Below are positions 1 through 8,445 of a stretch of 64,000 nt of DNA, in pieces. The number at the start of each line of letters is the position of its first letter. The stretch's first letter is position 1. Made by a program: the position numbers and the translations under genes. Source of the DNA: Streptomyces sp. NBC_01497 (GTDB taxonomy: Bacteria > Actinomycetota > Actinomycetes > Streptomycetales > Streptomycetaceae); NCBI RefSeq assembly GCF_036250695.1, contig NZ_CP109427.1, forward strand, positions 4,526,001 through 4,590,000. The letters run 5' to 3'. The notes under the pieces were generated by a model. The model did no database searches, was not told the origin of the DNA, and saw only the letters and a list, made by a program, of their open reading frames with translations.

Positions 1-2
1 GC

Positions 3-449
3 AATCCGCTCAGCGATGATCCGGACAAGCGGTACGAGTTCGGCCCCGGGTTCGCCGTGGACCGCGTCATCCGAGCGAAGCTCGGCGAGAGCGGAGGCGA
101 CGCCGCCGACATCAAGACCCTGATGAGCCGTCGCGATGCCGGCGTCGATCTCGACCTCGGTGCTCTGACGGAGATCAACGAGGCGGCGCTGAAGAACGCC
201 AGGCGCGAGCAGGCGCCCGACACCGCGTTGCTGACCCTTTACCCGATCGACGCTCTATCGCCGTCACCGACCAACCGCGAGAGGCGTGCCCCGCTTGATG
301 CCGTCGACCACGTGATCGGCGTCGGTCTGGTCTTCCCGATGCCTCGTGGTGAGGACAGTGAGGTGGAGTACTACAGCGCCGACCTGTCCCGCGTCCAGGA
401 CGACGAGGAGGAAGACCTGTCGTTGCTCTTCGAGGAGGACGACAGTTGA
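3..449 (+). CDS. Z1-domain protein, C-terminal fragment (gene starts outside window)
   Basis: The frame is open from the window edge (codons from position 3) to the stop at 447-449, so only about 148 residues are visible. The stretch with LLTLYPID followed by VIGVGLVFPMP, and the very acidic tail, resemble the C-terminus of Z1-domain proteins, helicase/endonuclease-associated components of restriction-like systems. The catalytic part is not in the window, so the call depends mainly on the downstream genes: DUF4420 nuclease, GHKL ATPase and DUF6339-like protein are typical Z1 companions. The stop codon overlaps the TTG start of the next gene (TTGA at 446-449), indicating translational coupling. 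A GTG at 57 could be mistaken for a start, but the frame continues upstream of it. Confidence 0.55.
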   Translation, partial: NPLSDDPDKRYEFGPGFAVDRVIRAKLGESGGDAADIKTLMSRRDAGVDLDLGALTEINEAALKNARREQAPDTALLTLYPIDALSPSPTNRERRAPLDAVDHVIGVGLVFPMPRGEDSEVEYYSADLSRVQDDEEEDLSLLFEEDDS

Positions 450-1462
450 GCGGGGGCGCCGATCCGCGGCGTGTGCTCGACCGGCACTGGGCCGAGTTGG
501 ATCTCGCCCCACTCGGCCCAGGAGCTGCTCTCAGGACCTCTCCGCTCCCCGTCGTCACCGAGCACGGGGCGGTCGCCGCGGCTACCGACGGTGACTCGTT
601 TCGCCACTTGCTGATCCCCCTCCGGGGACGTCGACGTATCCCCACCGGGCGGATCGGCGGAACACTCCGCGTGATGGAGCGGGCGTTGCAGGACGACGAG
701 ACCTACGGACGTTTCGCGGACGTCGTCTGCACCCGTAGGGATCTCGACGACGTCTTCACGGGGCTGTGCGCCGACGTCCTCGTGGCACTGGAGGCGGACG
801 GGCGGCAGCCCTACCGCACTACGCTGGCGGTGGTGAACCGCTGGCGCCAGCTCTTCAGCGGCATACCCCGCACGCTCACCGAGACGCAGGAGATCGGCCT
901 CATCGGCGAGTTGTCGGTCCTCCTCCGCCTGCTCGTCAAGGACCCGGGCGCCGTGAGGTGGTGGGCCGGCCCCGAGGGAGGACGACACGACTTCTCCGAC
1001 GGCCTCCGCGCCGTGGAGGTGAAGAGCACCCACACGACCTCGGAGCGTAGGACTTTCGACGTCCACGGACTCGACCAGCTGGAGGCACCGCAGGACGGTC
1101 GTCTGATGCTGGCCTGGCAGCGGTTCGAAAAGAGTCCGCGGGGGCGGACCGTCGGTGAGCTCGCCGCGGAGGCGGCCCGGATGTGCGACGACGAGTCGGA
1201 GCTGTGGCTTCGACTGGCACGTGTCGGCTATCGGCACGGACAGACGGACGACGAAGGCGCACTGCGCGTGTCACCACTTGAAGAACGTTGGTACGAGGTC
1301 GACGGGGCTTTCCCCTGCCTCACGGCGGCTTCGCTGACGGAGCCGGTACCGGACGCACTCCTGGACGTTCGCTACACCGTCGATCTGGCCGGCGTCCACT
1401 CGCCGGTGCTGGACGACGCGGCCGTGGATGCCTTCCTGGACGAGTTGGGGTGGGCGCCATGA
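446..1462 (+). CDS. PD-(D/E)XK motif protein, DUF4420 family (putative nuclease subunit)
   Basis: A 338-residue protein with the layout of the DUF4420 / PD-(D/E)XK motif family. Candidate catalytic residues are Glu155 in the helix EIGLIGELSVLLRLL, Asp182 in HDFSDG and Glu191-Val-Lys193 in VEVKST, matching E...D...ExK. Family members occur next to Z1 proteins and GHKL ATPases in restriction-like operons and are presumed to cut DNA; that activity is inferred. The TTG start is chosen because GAGGAGG lies at about 432-438, six to seven bases upstream, and TTG overlaps the preceding stop. The end overlaps the next ATG by four bases (ATGA at 1459-1462). Confidence 0.8.
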   Translation: MSGGADPRRVLDRHWAELDLAPLGPGAALRTSPLPVVTEHGAVAAATDGDSFRHLLIPLRGRRRIPTGRIGGTLRVMERALQDDETYGRFADVVCTRRDLDDVFTGLCADVLVALEADGRQPYRTTLAVVNRWRQLFSGIPRTLTETQEIGLIGELSVLLRLLVKDPGAVRWWAGPEGGRHDFSDGLRAVEVKSTHTTSERRTFDVHGLDQLEAPQDGRLMLAWQRFEKSPRGRTVGELAAEAARMCDDESELWLRLARVGYRHGQTDDEGALRVSPLEERWYEVDGAFPCLTAASLTEPVPDALLDVRYTVDLAGVHSPVLDDAAVDAFLDELGWAP

Positions 1463-3339
1463 GCGCGGAATCCCCGCGTTGGTCGTCCGAGCCCTACGCC
1501 CCCGGCGGCGGAGGGACGGCCGAGGGTGCCTTGAAGAACCTCGACGGCACCGAGCTGGACCCGCTGACACTTCTGGTGAGGGAGTCGGCTCAGAACAGCT
1601 GGGACGCGCGAACCGGGGACGGCCCGGTGGACTACCGAGTGGAACTGCGCACCCTCGGCCCCAGTGAGGCTCCGGTGTGGCGCGAACTCCTGGCCGCGGG
1701 CGCGCCTCAGCTTCGACACCTCAAGCTCCGGGCCTCGCTGGCCCGTCCCGCCCCGCGCATCCTGACCGTGACCGACACGGGGACGAGGGGACTGGGCGGA
1801 CCCACCCGCGCCGACGTCGCGGTTCCCGGGCAGTCGGACTTCGCGTCGTTCGTCCGCAAGACCGGCAGCTCCAGCAAGGTCACCGGCCGTGGCGGCACCT
1901 ACGGTTTCGGAAAGGCGGTTTTCCACCTCCTTTCCGCGTCGCACACGGTGATCGTGCACACGCGCTGTCGTGTGGACGACCGATTGGAGACCCGACTCAT
2001 CGGGTGGGCGGTGCACGAGAGCTATACCGTGGAAGGCGACGACGGTGCGAAGACGTTCACCGGCCGCCACTTCTGGGGAAGGGTCCGCCGCGGTTACGTC
2101 GAGCCGCTGGTCGGGGATGAAGCGGACGAGGTCGCCGGAAGTCTCGGCCTGAACTCCCTCCCCGACGGCGACACCGGGACCTCCGTCGCGATCCTCGACC
2201 CGGTCTTCGGCGAACGCGACGACGCCGAGGCCATGAGGTGGATCGTCGACGCGATGGTCTGGAACCTTTGGCCGAAGATGCTCCCGGAGGGAGGAGACGC
2301 CCCCATGCGCTTCTCCGCCCACCACGAGGGCCGGGCGGTCCCCGTTCCCAGGCCGTCGGAGGTGCCCCACCTGCGACCGTTCGTCTGGGCCTACGACGAC
2401 ATGACCCGTCTCGTCGAGCACAAGTCCATGGGGCGCGTCCTCGGCCGACTCGGTATGCGGAAGTTCATCTCCCCTCAGGGAAGGCCCCCTCGGGTGGCGC
2501 AGGAGGCGGGTATCGGGGAGCGGCTTCACCACACGTGCCTTATGCGGCCGGTCGACCTGGTGGTGAAGTACCTCGAAGGTCCCCCCTTCTTCGAGGAGAG
2601 CGGAGGTTACGTCGCGGTCTTCCGTGCCGACGCCGCAGTGGACCGGGTCTTCGCGGCGGCTGAGCCCGCATCGCACGACGCCTGGTTGGTGGACAAGCTC
2701 AGTGGCGACGACCAGCGCCTGGCCAAACAAGCCCTCCGCAAGATCAACGACGTCATGAAGGAGGCTTCCGGGCCGGCCCGGGTGGCGAGCGAGGCGGGCG
2801 AAGGCGTCTCCCTCGCGGGGATGAGCCGACTCATGGCTGGACTCATGGCGGGTACGGCGGGGGAGGGGGCGGAGGCGGTTTTCGCCGCGGGTACGACGCC
2901 CCCGGGAGGTTCCTCGGGCGCCGGACGGGGCTCCGGAGGGCCGGCCGGAGCCGGCGGGATCCCCGGTCCCAGAGGAGGATCGAGCGTCCCCTCCGGTCGC
3001 AGGCGCGTTCTGTACGACGGAGACCCCGAACACGACGTCGTGGACGGTGAAGCCGTCATCGTCCAGCGATTCACCCTGCCCGACGCGGTCTCCTACGTCG
3101 TCCAAGGTCGCCCCGCCGTCGCGTTGGGCGACGGTCGCGGTGTCGAGACGGAGCCGCCCATCGGAGCGTCGATCCCCACGGTGCTGGGATGGCGTGCGGG
3201 GAGCGGACCCGTGACTGAAGGGTCCGCGTTGCACACGGTCGGCGGTGACGGCACGGTCTGGTCGCTGGTCGTCCGGCCGGCCCCCGACACCATGACCGAG
3301 GTGACGGTCGTGGCTGAGGCAGGGGGTGACGATCGGTGA
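1459..3339 (+). CDS. MutL/MORC-like GHKL ATPase of a restriction-like operon
   Basis: A 626-residue protein with an N-terminal GHKL ATP-binding fold. The N-box is RESAQNSWDA (residues 41-50; Glu42, Asn46), motif I is DTGTRGLGG (106-114), and a glycine-rich lid motif GGTYGFGKAV lies at 145-154. This is the MutL/Hsp90/MORC arrangement rather than that of a histidine kinase: no HisKA, PAS or membrane segment is present. The Gly/Ser/Pro-rich stretch around residues 480-520 looks like a linker to a C-terminal domain I cannot identify. MutL/MORC-type ATPases are known in restriction-modification-like operons, where they are thought to couple ATP binding to DNA clamping. The gene overlaps both neighbours by 4 bp. 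Confidence 0.75.
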   Translation: MSAESPRWSSEPYAPGGGGTAEGALKNLDGTELDPLTLLVRESAQNSWDARTGDGPVDYRVELRTLGPSEAPVWRELLAAGAPQLRHLKLRASLARPAPRILTVTDTGTRGLGGPTRADVAVPGQSDFASFVRKTGSSSKVTGRGGTYGFGKAVFHLLSASHTVIVHTRCRVDDRLETRLIGWAVHESYTVEGDDGAKTFTGRHFWGRVRRGYVEPLVGDEADEVAGSLGLNSLPDGDTGTSVAILDPVFGERDDAEAMRWIVDAMVWNLWPKMLPEGGDAPMRFSAHHEGRAVPVPRPSEVPHLRPFVWAYDDMTRLVEHKSMGRVLGRLGMRKFISPQGRPPRVAQEAGIGERLHHTCLMRPVDLVVKYLEGPPFFEESGGYVAVFRADAAVDRVFAAAEPASHDAWLVDKLSGDDQRLAKQALRKINDVMKEASGPARVASEAGEGVSLAGMSRLMAGLMAGTAGEGAEAVFAAGTTPPGGSSGAGRGSGGPAGAGGIPGPRGGSSVPSGRRRVLYDGDPEHDVVDGEAVIVQRFTLPDAVSYVVQGRPAVALGDGRGVETEPPIGASIPTVLGWRAGSGPVTEGSALHTVGGDGTVWSLVVRPAPDTMTEVTVVAEAGGDDR

Positions 3340-4238
3340 ATCGTCGCGCCTACCCCTATCGCGTCGCGGCCGTCGGGTCGGTGACGATGTCTGAGTGGTC
3401 CCTCAAGTCCGGGGACGGGGAAGTCGTTCCGCTGCCCCCCTTCATACCCGACTGGGACTTCCAGAGAGACCTGTCCCTCGAGACGGTTGTCAAGGTCGAC
3501 CTCGACGCAGTCAGGGCTTCGGCCGGACTCCCATACGAGGCCGAGCTCGCCCTCTCCGCGATCTGGAGCTCCACCGGCAGCGGCCTCCGGCGACTGGCCC
3601 ACCGAATCACACTGCACGGTGGGGGCACCCGATCGGCACAGCTCTCGTTCACCGTGATCGGACGCGACAGCGGCGGCCGATTGTCCCTCGATACGCAACT
3701 GGTTCTCGCGAAGGCCCTGGACAATGCGGATCCGACCGGCCCCCGACGCGCGGGGTCCGTGCTCTGGCAGCACCGGGCCGGGGTGCGGCTGCAGGGCGAC
3801 GCGTCGCAGTTCCCTATGGCCGTGGTCGACTTCAAGAGTGCCGGTTACCCGGAGAACGCCCCCTGGTACCTCGACGTCGGTCCGAACCTGGAGGCGGCGA
3901 CGATGGGCGCAGTCGTGCTGCTCGTGAACAGCGGCACGCCGGTCGTGCTCAACGCGCTTCGCCGCGCGGAGAAGGCGTCATACGCGGAACGGCTCATCCA
4001 GTCCGCCGTCCGACAGGACGTCGTCCGCCTGATGATCGAGCGGGCCGTGTCCGACGAGGAGCTGACGGACTCGTCCCGGTTCGAGCCGGACACGCTCGGT
4101 CACACACTGCTCGGCCTTCTGCGTACCTTCCTCCCCGGTACATCCCTCACCTCCCTGCGCATGACGCGTCGCACGGATCCGGCGCTCTTCTCGGCGAAGA
4201 TCCAGCACGCCGTCGGCCTCTTCTCCAAGGAAACGTGA
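3336..4238 (+). CDS. Unknown protein of the Z1/DUF4420/GHKL operon
   Basis: A 300-residue protein that I cannot assign to a family. It starts with GTG overlapping the preceding TGA (GTGA at 3336-3339), and its stop shares one base with the next ATG. The sequence is mixed alpha/beta without signal peptide or membrane segments; a region around residues 100-190 (QLSFTVIGRDSGG, then MAVVDFKSAGYPENAPWYL) appears strand-rich. Its location inside a five-gene coupled operon makes a structural or targeting role in the same defence complex the most economical reading. No catalytic motif is visible. Confidence 0.7.
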   Translation: MNRRAYPYRVAAVGSVTMSEWSLKSGDGEVVPLPPFIPDWDFQRDLSLETVVKVDLDAVRASAGLPYEAELALSAIWSSTGSGLRRLAHRITLHGGGTRSAQLSFTVIGRDSGGRLSLDTQLVLAKALDNADPTGPRRAGSVLWQHRAGVRLQGDASQFPMAVVDFKSAGYPENAPWYLDVGPNLEAATMGAVVLLVNSGTPVVLNALRRAEKASYAERLIQSAVRQDVVRLMIERAVSDEELTDSSRFEPDTLGHTLLGLLRTFLPGTSLTSLRMTRRTDPALFSAKIQHAVGLFSKET

Positions 4239-4999
4239 TGGTCCACCTATATCCGCGGCTTCTGCCCGCGGCCGCGGCCAACCTCCGGGAGGAGTGTTTA
4301 CACCGTTCCGTCGAGTACCTGCGTGATCGTTCGGCTCTCTCCCACCCGGCCATGTTCTACGCGGCCACCGGCGGGTCCCGTCTTCCCGAGCGGAGCCTCG
4401 GCTCTCTACGCGAGGCGGTGCTCGCGTGCGCCACCGAACGCGGCTATCCCGTCAAACCCGGCAGGAGGCAGGCGGCGGGTTTCGACATCGACGTGGCGAC
4501 GGTCCTCCACCGAGACTCAGGCATCGTTCCGGCGGAGGCGGTCGCGGGTGATCTCTGGGCCTTCCTCTCCCTCGTCGTCCTGCCGGACGTGTCCGCGTGG
4601 AGATTCGCGGACCTGCATCGCGACCGGGTGCTGGGGACCGACGTCACACGCCACGTCTTCGGCCGGCTGTGGTGGCGAGCACACCTTTTGTACGACGAGG
4701 ACGGAGGGAGGGAGGACCTCTACGCCTCGTTGTCCGTGCTCAACGAGTCGGACTTCGACCAGATCTACGCCCGACGCACCTCGATCGGCGGGAGCCCGCA
4801 TCTGGTGCGGGCGATCGTCAGGGTCTGGCAAACGCTCGACGTTCCGCCCAACGCGGAGAGGCGGATACTCCGCGATTTCCTCATGCGGGTGCTCAGGCTC
4901 AACGCCTTCATCTCCTTCGACTCGCTGCCGGCGGACGTACTCGACGAGGAGTTGGAAGGCGTGTTCCGGGAGTCGCTGTCAGTGGTGGTCGGAGCCTAA
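4238..4999 (+). CDS. DUF6339-like protein, last gene of the restriction-like operon
   Basis: A 253-residue protein beginning MVHLYPRLLPAAAANLREE, which resembles the N-terminus of DUF6339 proteins found with Z1 and DUF4420 genes. The start at 4238 is set by TGATG, where the preceding stop and this ATG share a base, although a longer open frame exists upstream. The protein is mostly helical with conserved-looking tryptophans (LWAFLSLVVLPD, GRLWWRAHLLYDEDG). No enzymatic motif is recognised. It closes the operon; the next gene is convergent after an 86-bp gap. Confidence 0.7.
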   Translation: MVHLYPRLLPAAAANLREECLHRSVEYLRDRSALSHPAMFYAATGGSRLPERSLGSLREAVLACATERGYPVKPGRRQAAGFDIDVATVLHRDSGIVPAEAVAGDLWAFLSLVVLPDVSAWRFADLHRDRVLGTDVTRHVFGRLWWRAHLLYDEDGGREDLYASLSVLNESDFDQIYARRTSIGGSPHLVRAIVRVWQTLDVPPNAERRILRDFLMRVLRLNAFISFDSLPADVLDEELEGVFRESLSVVVGA

Positions 5000-5085
5000 G
5001 CCCCCGAGTGCCCGTGGGCCCGTCTGCTCTGGACGGAGAGCCACCGGGATTCACCGCCCGTAGGGGCGGGTGGACCGGCGGCTGG

Positions 5086-6534
5086 CTACTGGAGCAGGAT
5101 CTCCTCGGGGCGTCGGTTCGTGATCGCGATCTCCCGGCCGGCGAGGACGTGCTCGATGCACGCAGCCAGGTCCCCGCCGTGGTCGTCCCTGGCCATGCTT
5201 CGCAGTTCCGCGACCAGGCTCATGCCGTTCAGGAGGATGATCGGATACTGATCCTCCACCATCTCGGTCTGCGCCGACTCGGAGTAGGCGCCGGTGGTGA
5301 CGTAGACCCCGATCCAGCCCCGTCGGAGCCGGGCGACCACCCGGGCGATCTGCTCCGCGGTGATGAGGGTGTCGGGTTTGACGCACTTCGCCTGCCCGAG
5401 TACGACGAGGCTCGTGCCCGCCAGGCCGCTTCCGCCGCCGAGGTCGAGACGTCCGACGAAATCGGCTCCGCCGTCGCCCGACCGGCGTGTGAGCCAGCCT
5501 TCGACGTACCCGTGACCCGCTCCACGCAGCACGCGGGCCGCCACCGCGGCGGCTAATGCCTCGAAGTCGTGTTTGCGCCCGTCGAAGTACTTGTAGACCG
5601 TTTCCAGGTCCGCGGCTTCACCACTGCCGGGCTTCAGGCGCTGATCGCGCACTTTGGCGACCTGAGCCCGGGCGACCCGGCGACGGAGTCCGGGGAGGGC
5701 CGAGGAACCGTTCTTGACCCACTCCCGCCATGCCCGCGGTGCGAGGCCGAGGGCATGAGCGAGGGACACGCCCTTATCCCTGCGCGCTTCGATCCATTCC
5801 CAATCGACCGTGTCATCCTCGGAGGTCAGGTCGATGAGGGCGATGTCGTAGACGTAGTTCACGAACGGCTCGTGCTCGCGACCTCCCCATTGAACCAATC
5901 GTTCGGTCCGCTCGATGACGCCGAGTCCGCAGAACGCCACATGCCCCTTGGGCTTGCCGTTCCGGGGTACGGCGCGGAACAGCAGCAGGGGTGTGGCGGC
6001 GGCCCGTTCCTCGGGAGTTCGCCCCTGGTGGTCCGTGAAAGCGTCGAGCAGGGCGGCGTTACCGGTGGTCGCGCCGGTCGGAACGTTCAAACCGGCTTTG
6101 TGGTCGCCGAAGTAGCGGACATGGCCGTTGTCCATGTCGAAGACGTCGTGCCAAGGGGTCTGCTCGGTGCCGGCCTTCCAAGGACTGGAGCGGATGAGGA
6201 TCGCCGGGCGCCGTATGCCTTCGGAGGTGGGGACCTTGGCCATTCCGTTGATGCCGGCCTCCAGCAGGGCACGCTTGTGACCCGACGAGTGAGTCACGTG
6301 GTGGAAGTTGGGCAGGCCGTCGAGTAGCTCCGGTTTCGGATCCTTGCCGCTCGCATAGCGATACACCTGCCCCACCCGCAGTTTTCTGCCCACAGCCAGC
6401 ACTCTCCCCGAAGCCGCTTCCCGACGCTGAACGACGACAGTAGCGGTGGGTACTGACAGACCGGGATGCGCCGACCCCGAGATCTGGAGATGCGGGGTGG
6501 CCCTATCGACGGAGGGAGGGGCACAGACGATCAC
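5086..6534 (-). CDS. Type IV (modification-dependent) restriction endonuclease, Mrr-like catalytic domain
   Basis: A 482-residue protein. The C-terminal domain has an Mrr-type PD-(D/E)XK signature: GDGGADF (residues 353-359, Asp354/Asp358) followed by a strand ending in Gln381-Ala-Lys383 (LGQAK), and YVTTGAYS further on. The N-terminal half (about 50-240) contains RPAILIRSSP, TPWHDVFDMDNG and VRYFGDHK, resembling the SRA-like N-terminal domain of AspBHI-type enzymes that recognise modified cytosine. Such enzymes cut modified foreign DNA and need no methylase partner. The first 45 residues fit the family poorly, so translation may start downstream of the listed start. It is convergent with the R-M-like operon. 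Confidence 0.7.
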   Translation of the reverse strand: MIVCAPPSVDRATPHLQISGSAHPGLSVPTATVVVQRREAASGRVLAVGRKLRVGQVYRYASGKDPKPELLDGLPNFHHVTHSSGHKRALLEAGINGMAKVPTSEGIRRPAILIRSSPWKAGTEQTPWHDVFDMDNGHVRYFGDHKAGLNVPTGATTGNAALLDAFTDHQGRTPEERAAATPLLLFRAVPRNGKPKGHVAFCGLGVIERTERLVQWGGREHEPFVNYVYDIALIDLTSEDDTVDWEWIEARRDKGVSLAHALGLAPRAWREWVKNGSSALPGLRRRVARAQVAKVRDQRLKPGSGEAADLETVYKYFDGRKHDFEALAAAVAARVLRGAGHGYVEGWLTRRSGDGGADFVGRLDLGGGSGLAGTSLVVLGQAKCVKPDTLITAEQIARVVARLRRGWIGVYVTTGAYSESAQTEMVEDQYPIILLNGMSLVAELRSMARDDHGGDLAACIEHVLAGREIAITNRRPEEILLQ

Positions 6535-6599
6535 GGCTCGGTGGCGCCCCAGGTCGTTGGGCGGCGGCCAACAGAAGGTTAAATTTCGGGAGGTCGACC

Positions 6600-6902
6600 A
6601 CGGCTAGCCGACCCGGGGAGAGTGCGTCTCTCGGATGCCGAGCCCGCGCGGGCATCCCCGCTGCCATCGGTCTCAAGGAACCCCACACCGACCCATATGC
6701 CAAGGCCGTCGAACACGAGGACGAGGTCCGCTTCCGACACCCCGGAGTTGATAGAGCGCAAGGAAGATCGAAGCCAAGCACCAGGCGGCTCTCGAACGAG
6801 CCGCCAAGCGGATCAAGCCCAATCGGCCTCTCCTGGAAGTCCTCTCTGATGCTCTTGACTCTGATGATGACGAGGCTGACTGTTCGGCCTGCTGCCTCTA
6901 AC
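6600..6902 (+). pseudogene. Frameshifted gene remnant of unknown family
   Basis: Plus-strand translation gives protein-like sequence in two successive frames. From about 6654 one frame reads IPAAIGLKEPHTDPYAKAVE and on through RFRHPGV to about 6752. From about 6752 the next frame reads ARKIEAKHQAALERAAKRIK and on to an acidic, cysteine-containing end with a TAA stop near 6902. The second frame has TGA TAG immediately upstream, so the two pieces join only if one frameshift near 6750 is assumed. I cannot name the parent protein. No start codon with a ribosome site was found. Base composition is less GC-rich than in the flanking genes. Confidence 0.35.
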
Positions 6903-7180
6903 GTGTAGGCACACACCGGCGTCCGTCGGTTCACCAGGTGGGTCTTGTCCTCGGTCTTCCATCTGAGGACGGTGAGTCGGGCCTGAGCTGCGTTTACGGC
7001 ACCAGTGAGCGGTTTGAGAGACGGAGAGGTCCTGGGCGGGAGTGATTCCGACGGTGAAGGGCCGCAGCCACACCTTGGACGAGCTGCGCCGGACGTCGCT
7101 GTACGGCCTGTGCCGCATAGTCACCTCCAGCCCGAGGACCAGCGAGCTTTGTGTCCTTGACGTACTCCGGAGGAGGGTCG

Positions 7181-8116
7181 ATGGGTGCAGATTCAGCGCC
7201 TCGCTTGCTATGGCAGGACCTCCCACCCGCAGTACGCCGTGAGATCGCGAGCCGGGGCGGTGCCCCGGTACTGCGGGCCGTGTCGCAGGAGGGCGGGTTC
7301 ACGTCGGGTCTGGCTGCGAGACTTCTGCTGGCGGATGGTCGGCGTGTGTTCGTGAAGGGCATACCGGTGGAGCATCCGTTGGCCGGGATGTACGAAGAAG
7401 AGGCGATGGTGGCGGCTGCCGTGCCGACCGGCTTCTCTTCGCCGGCCCTGCTGTGGTCGGGCCGGAGTGAGGGCTGGATCCTGCTGCTGTTCGACGACGT
7501 CGACGGGCGCCATCCCAGCCTTGCTCCGGGCTCCGCCGATCTTCCCGCGGTCCTGGACACCGTGGCGTTGATGGAGAAGGCACTGTCCCCGTGCGCCTAC
7601 GCCGGTGCGCGGCCGGTGGCCGAGGCCCTGACCCGGGTTTCGAGCTGCTGGCGGACGTTGGCCGCCGATCGGCCTCGCGATCTCTCCCCGTGGTGCGTGG
7701 CGCATCTTGCTGACCTGGTCGAGTGGGAGACGCGCTGGATGCCTGCGGCGGACGGTGACACGCTGCTTCACGCTGATCTGCGGCCGGACAACATGGTGCG
7801 CGAGCATGCCAGCGGGACCGTTTTCGTCGTCGACTGGGCGTTCGGGTATCGCGGGGCCGCGTGGTTCGACGCCGTATGGCTTGTCCAGTACATGATCATG
7901 GACGGTCATACGCCGGCGTCGGCGGAAGCGACGCTGGCTCGGGTTCCCGCCTGGAAGTCGGCGGATGCCGACGCGGTCACAGCGCTGGCCGTATCGGTCG
8001 CCGGCCACTGGGAGTTGGCCCGTCGTCGTCCGTCCCGGCCCGCGCTGCGGGCGTACCAGGCCCGGGAGGCCGCGGCGGCGCTGGAGTGGACGGCGTACCG
8101 AACCGGCTGGCGGTGA
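7181..8116 (+). CDS. APH/ChoK-type phosphotransferase
   Basis: A 311-residue kinase-like protein of the aminoglycoside phosphotransferase fold. The ATP-anchoring lysine is probably Lys59 (VFVKG). The catalytic loop is LLHADLRPDNM (His197, Asp199, Asn204), and the metal-binding Asp218 lies in VVDWAFG. The family phosphorylates hydroxyls of antibiotics, sugars or choline-like molecules; the substrate here is unknown. The ATG at 7181 is preferred over an upstream in-frame start because GGAGG lies at about 7169-7175. It is convergent with the EIIB end of the glycosylation operon, whose GT4 fusion protein carries a second kinase of this fold. Confidence 0.8.
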   Translation: MGADSAPRLLWQDLPPAVRREIASRGGAPVLRAVSQEGGFTSGLAARLLLADGRRVFVKGIPVEHPLAGMYEEEAMVAAAVPTGFSSPALLWSGRSEGWILLLFDDVDGRHPSLAPGSADLPAVLDTVALMEKALSPCAYAGARPVAEALTRVSSCWRTLAADRPRDLSPWCVAHLADLVEWETRWMPAADGDTLLHADLRPDNMVREHASGTVFVVDWAFGYRGAAWFDAVWLVQYMIMDGHTPASAEATLARVPAWKSADADAVTALAVSVAGHWELARRRPSRPALRAYQAREAAAALEWTAYRTGWR

Positions 8117-8164
8117 CGAGCCGGTTGTCCGGCGCGGCGGTGAGCCGTCAGTGGGGGCCGGCGG

Positions 8165-8419
8165 TTACGGGGCGTCGAGGAGTCGGGCGAGGGCCGCGGC
8201 AAGCGGGGTGACGGCGGCCGGACCGACCACGATCTGGAAGGTATCCCGATCCAGCACTCCCAGCACGGCGGGATGGTCTCGCAGGGTGGTGTCGTCGACG
8301 CGGGTACGGTCGGCGAGGGTGAGTCGTAGTCGGGTGACGCAGTGGGCGAGCGAGACGATGTTGTCAGGACCGCCCAGCAGGTCGCGCAGGGCGGCGGCGG
8401 TGCGCGTGTACTTGTCCAT
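8165..8419 (-). CDS. Stand-alone PTS EIIB domain, glucose family
   Basis: An 84-residue protein consisting only of a glucose-family EIIB domain. The phosphocysteine site is Cys27 in LAHCVTRLRL, and the following part (FQIVVGP) matches the domain end. EIIB normally passes phosphate from EIIA to a sugar in the membrane permease EIIC; no EIIC or EIIA is visible here. AGGAAAGG precedes the ATG. It lies 26 bp after the 133-residue protein in the same direction, so it may be co-transcribed with the glycosyltransferase/carbamoyltransferase genes. A regulatory phospho-relay role or a relic of a larger PTS locus are both possible. Confidence 0.85.
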   Translation of the reverse strand: MDKYTRTAAALRDLLGGPDNIVSLAHCVTRLRLTLADRTRVDDTTLRDHPAVLGVLDRDTFQIVVGPAAVTPLAAALARLLDAP

Positions 8420-8445
8420 GGTCCTTTCCTGAGTGGACGATGAGG

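Noticed and set aside
1372..3234. Long antisense open frame (620 codons) opposite the GHKL ATPase
   Set aside because: It mirrors the third-position GC bias of the real gene, has no recognisable domain, and the plus strand has clear motifs and coupled starts.
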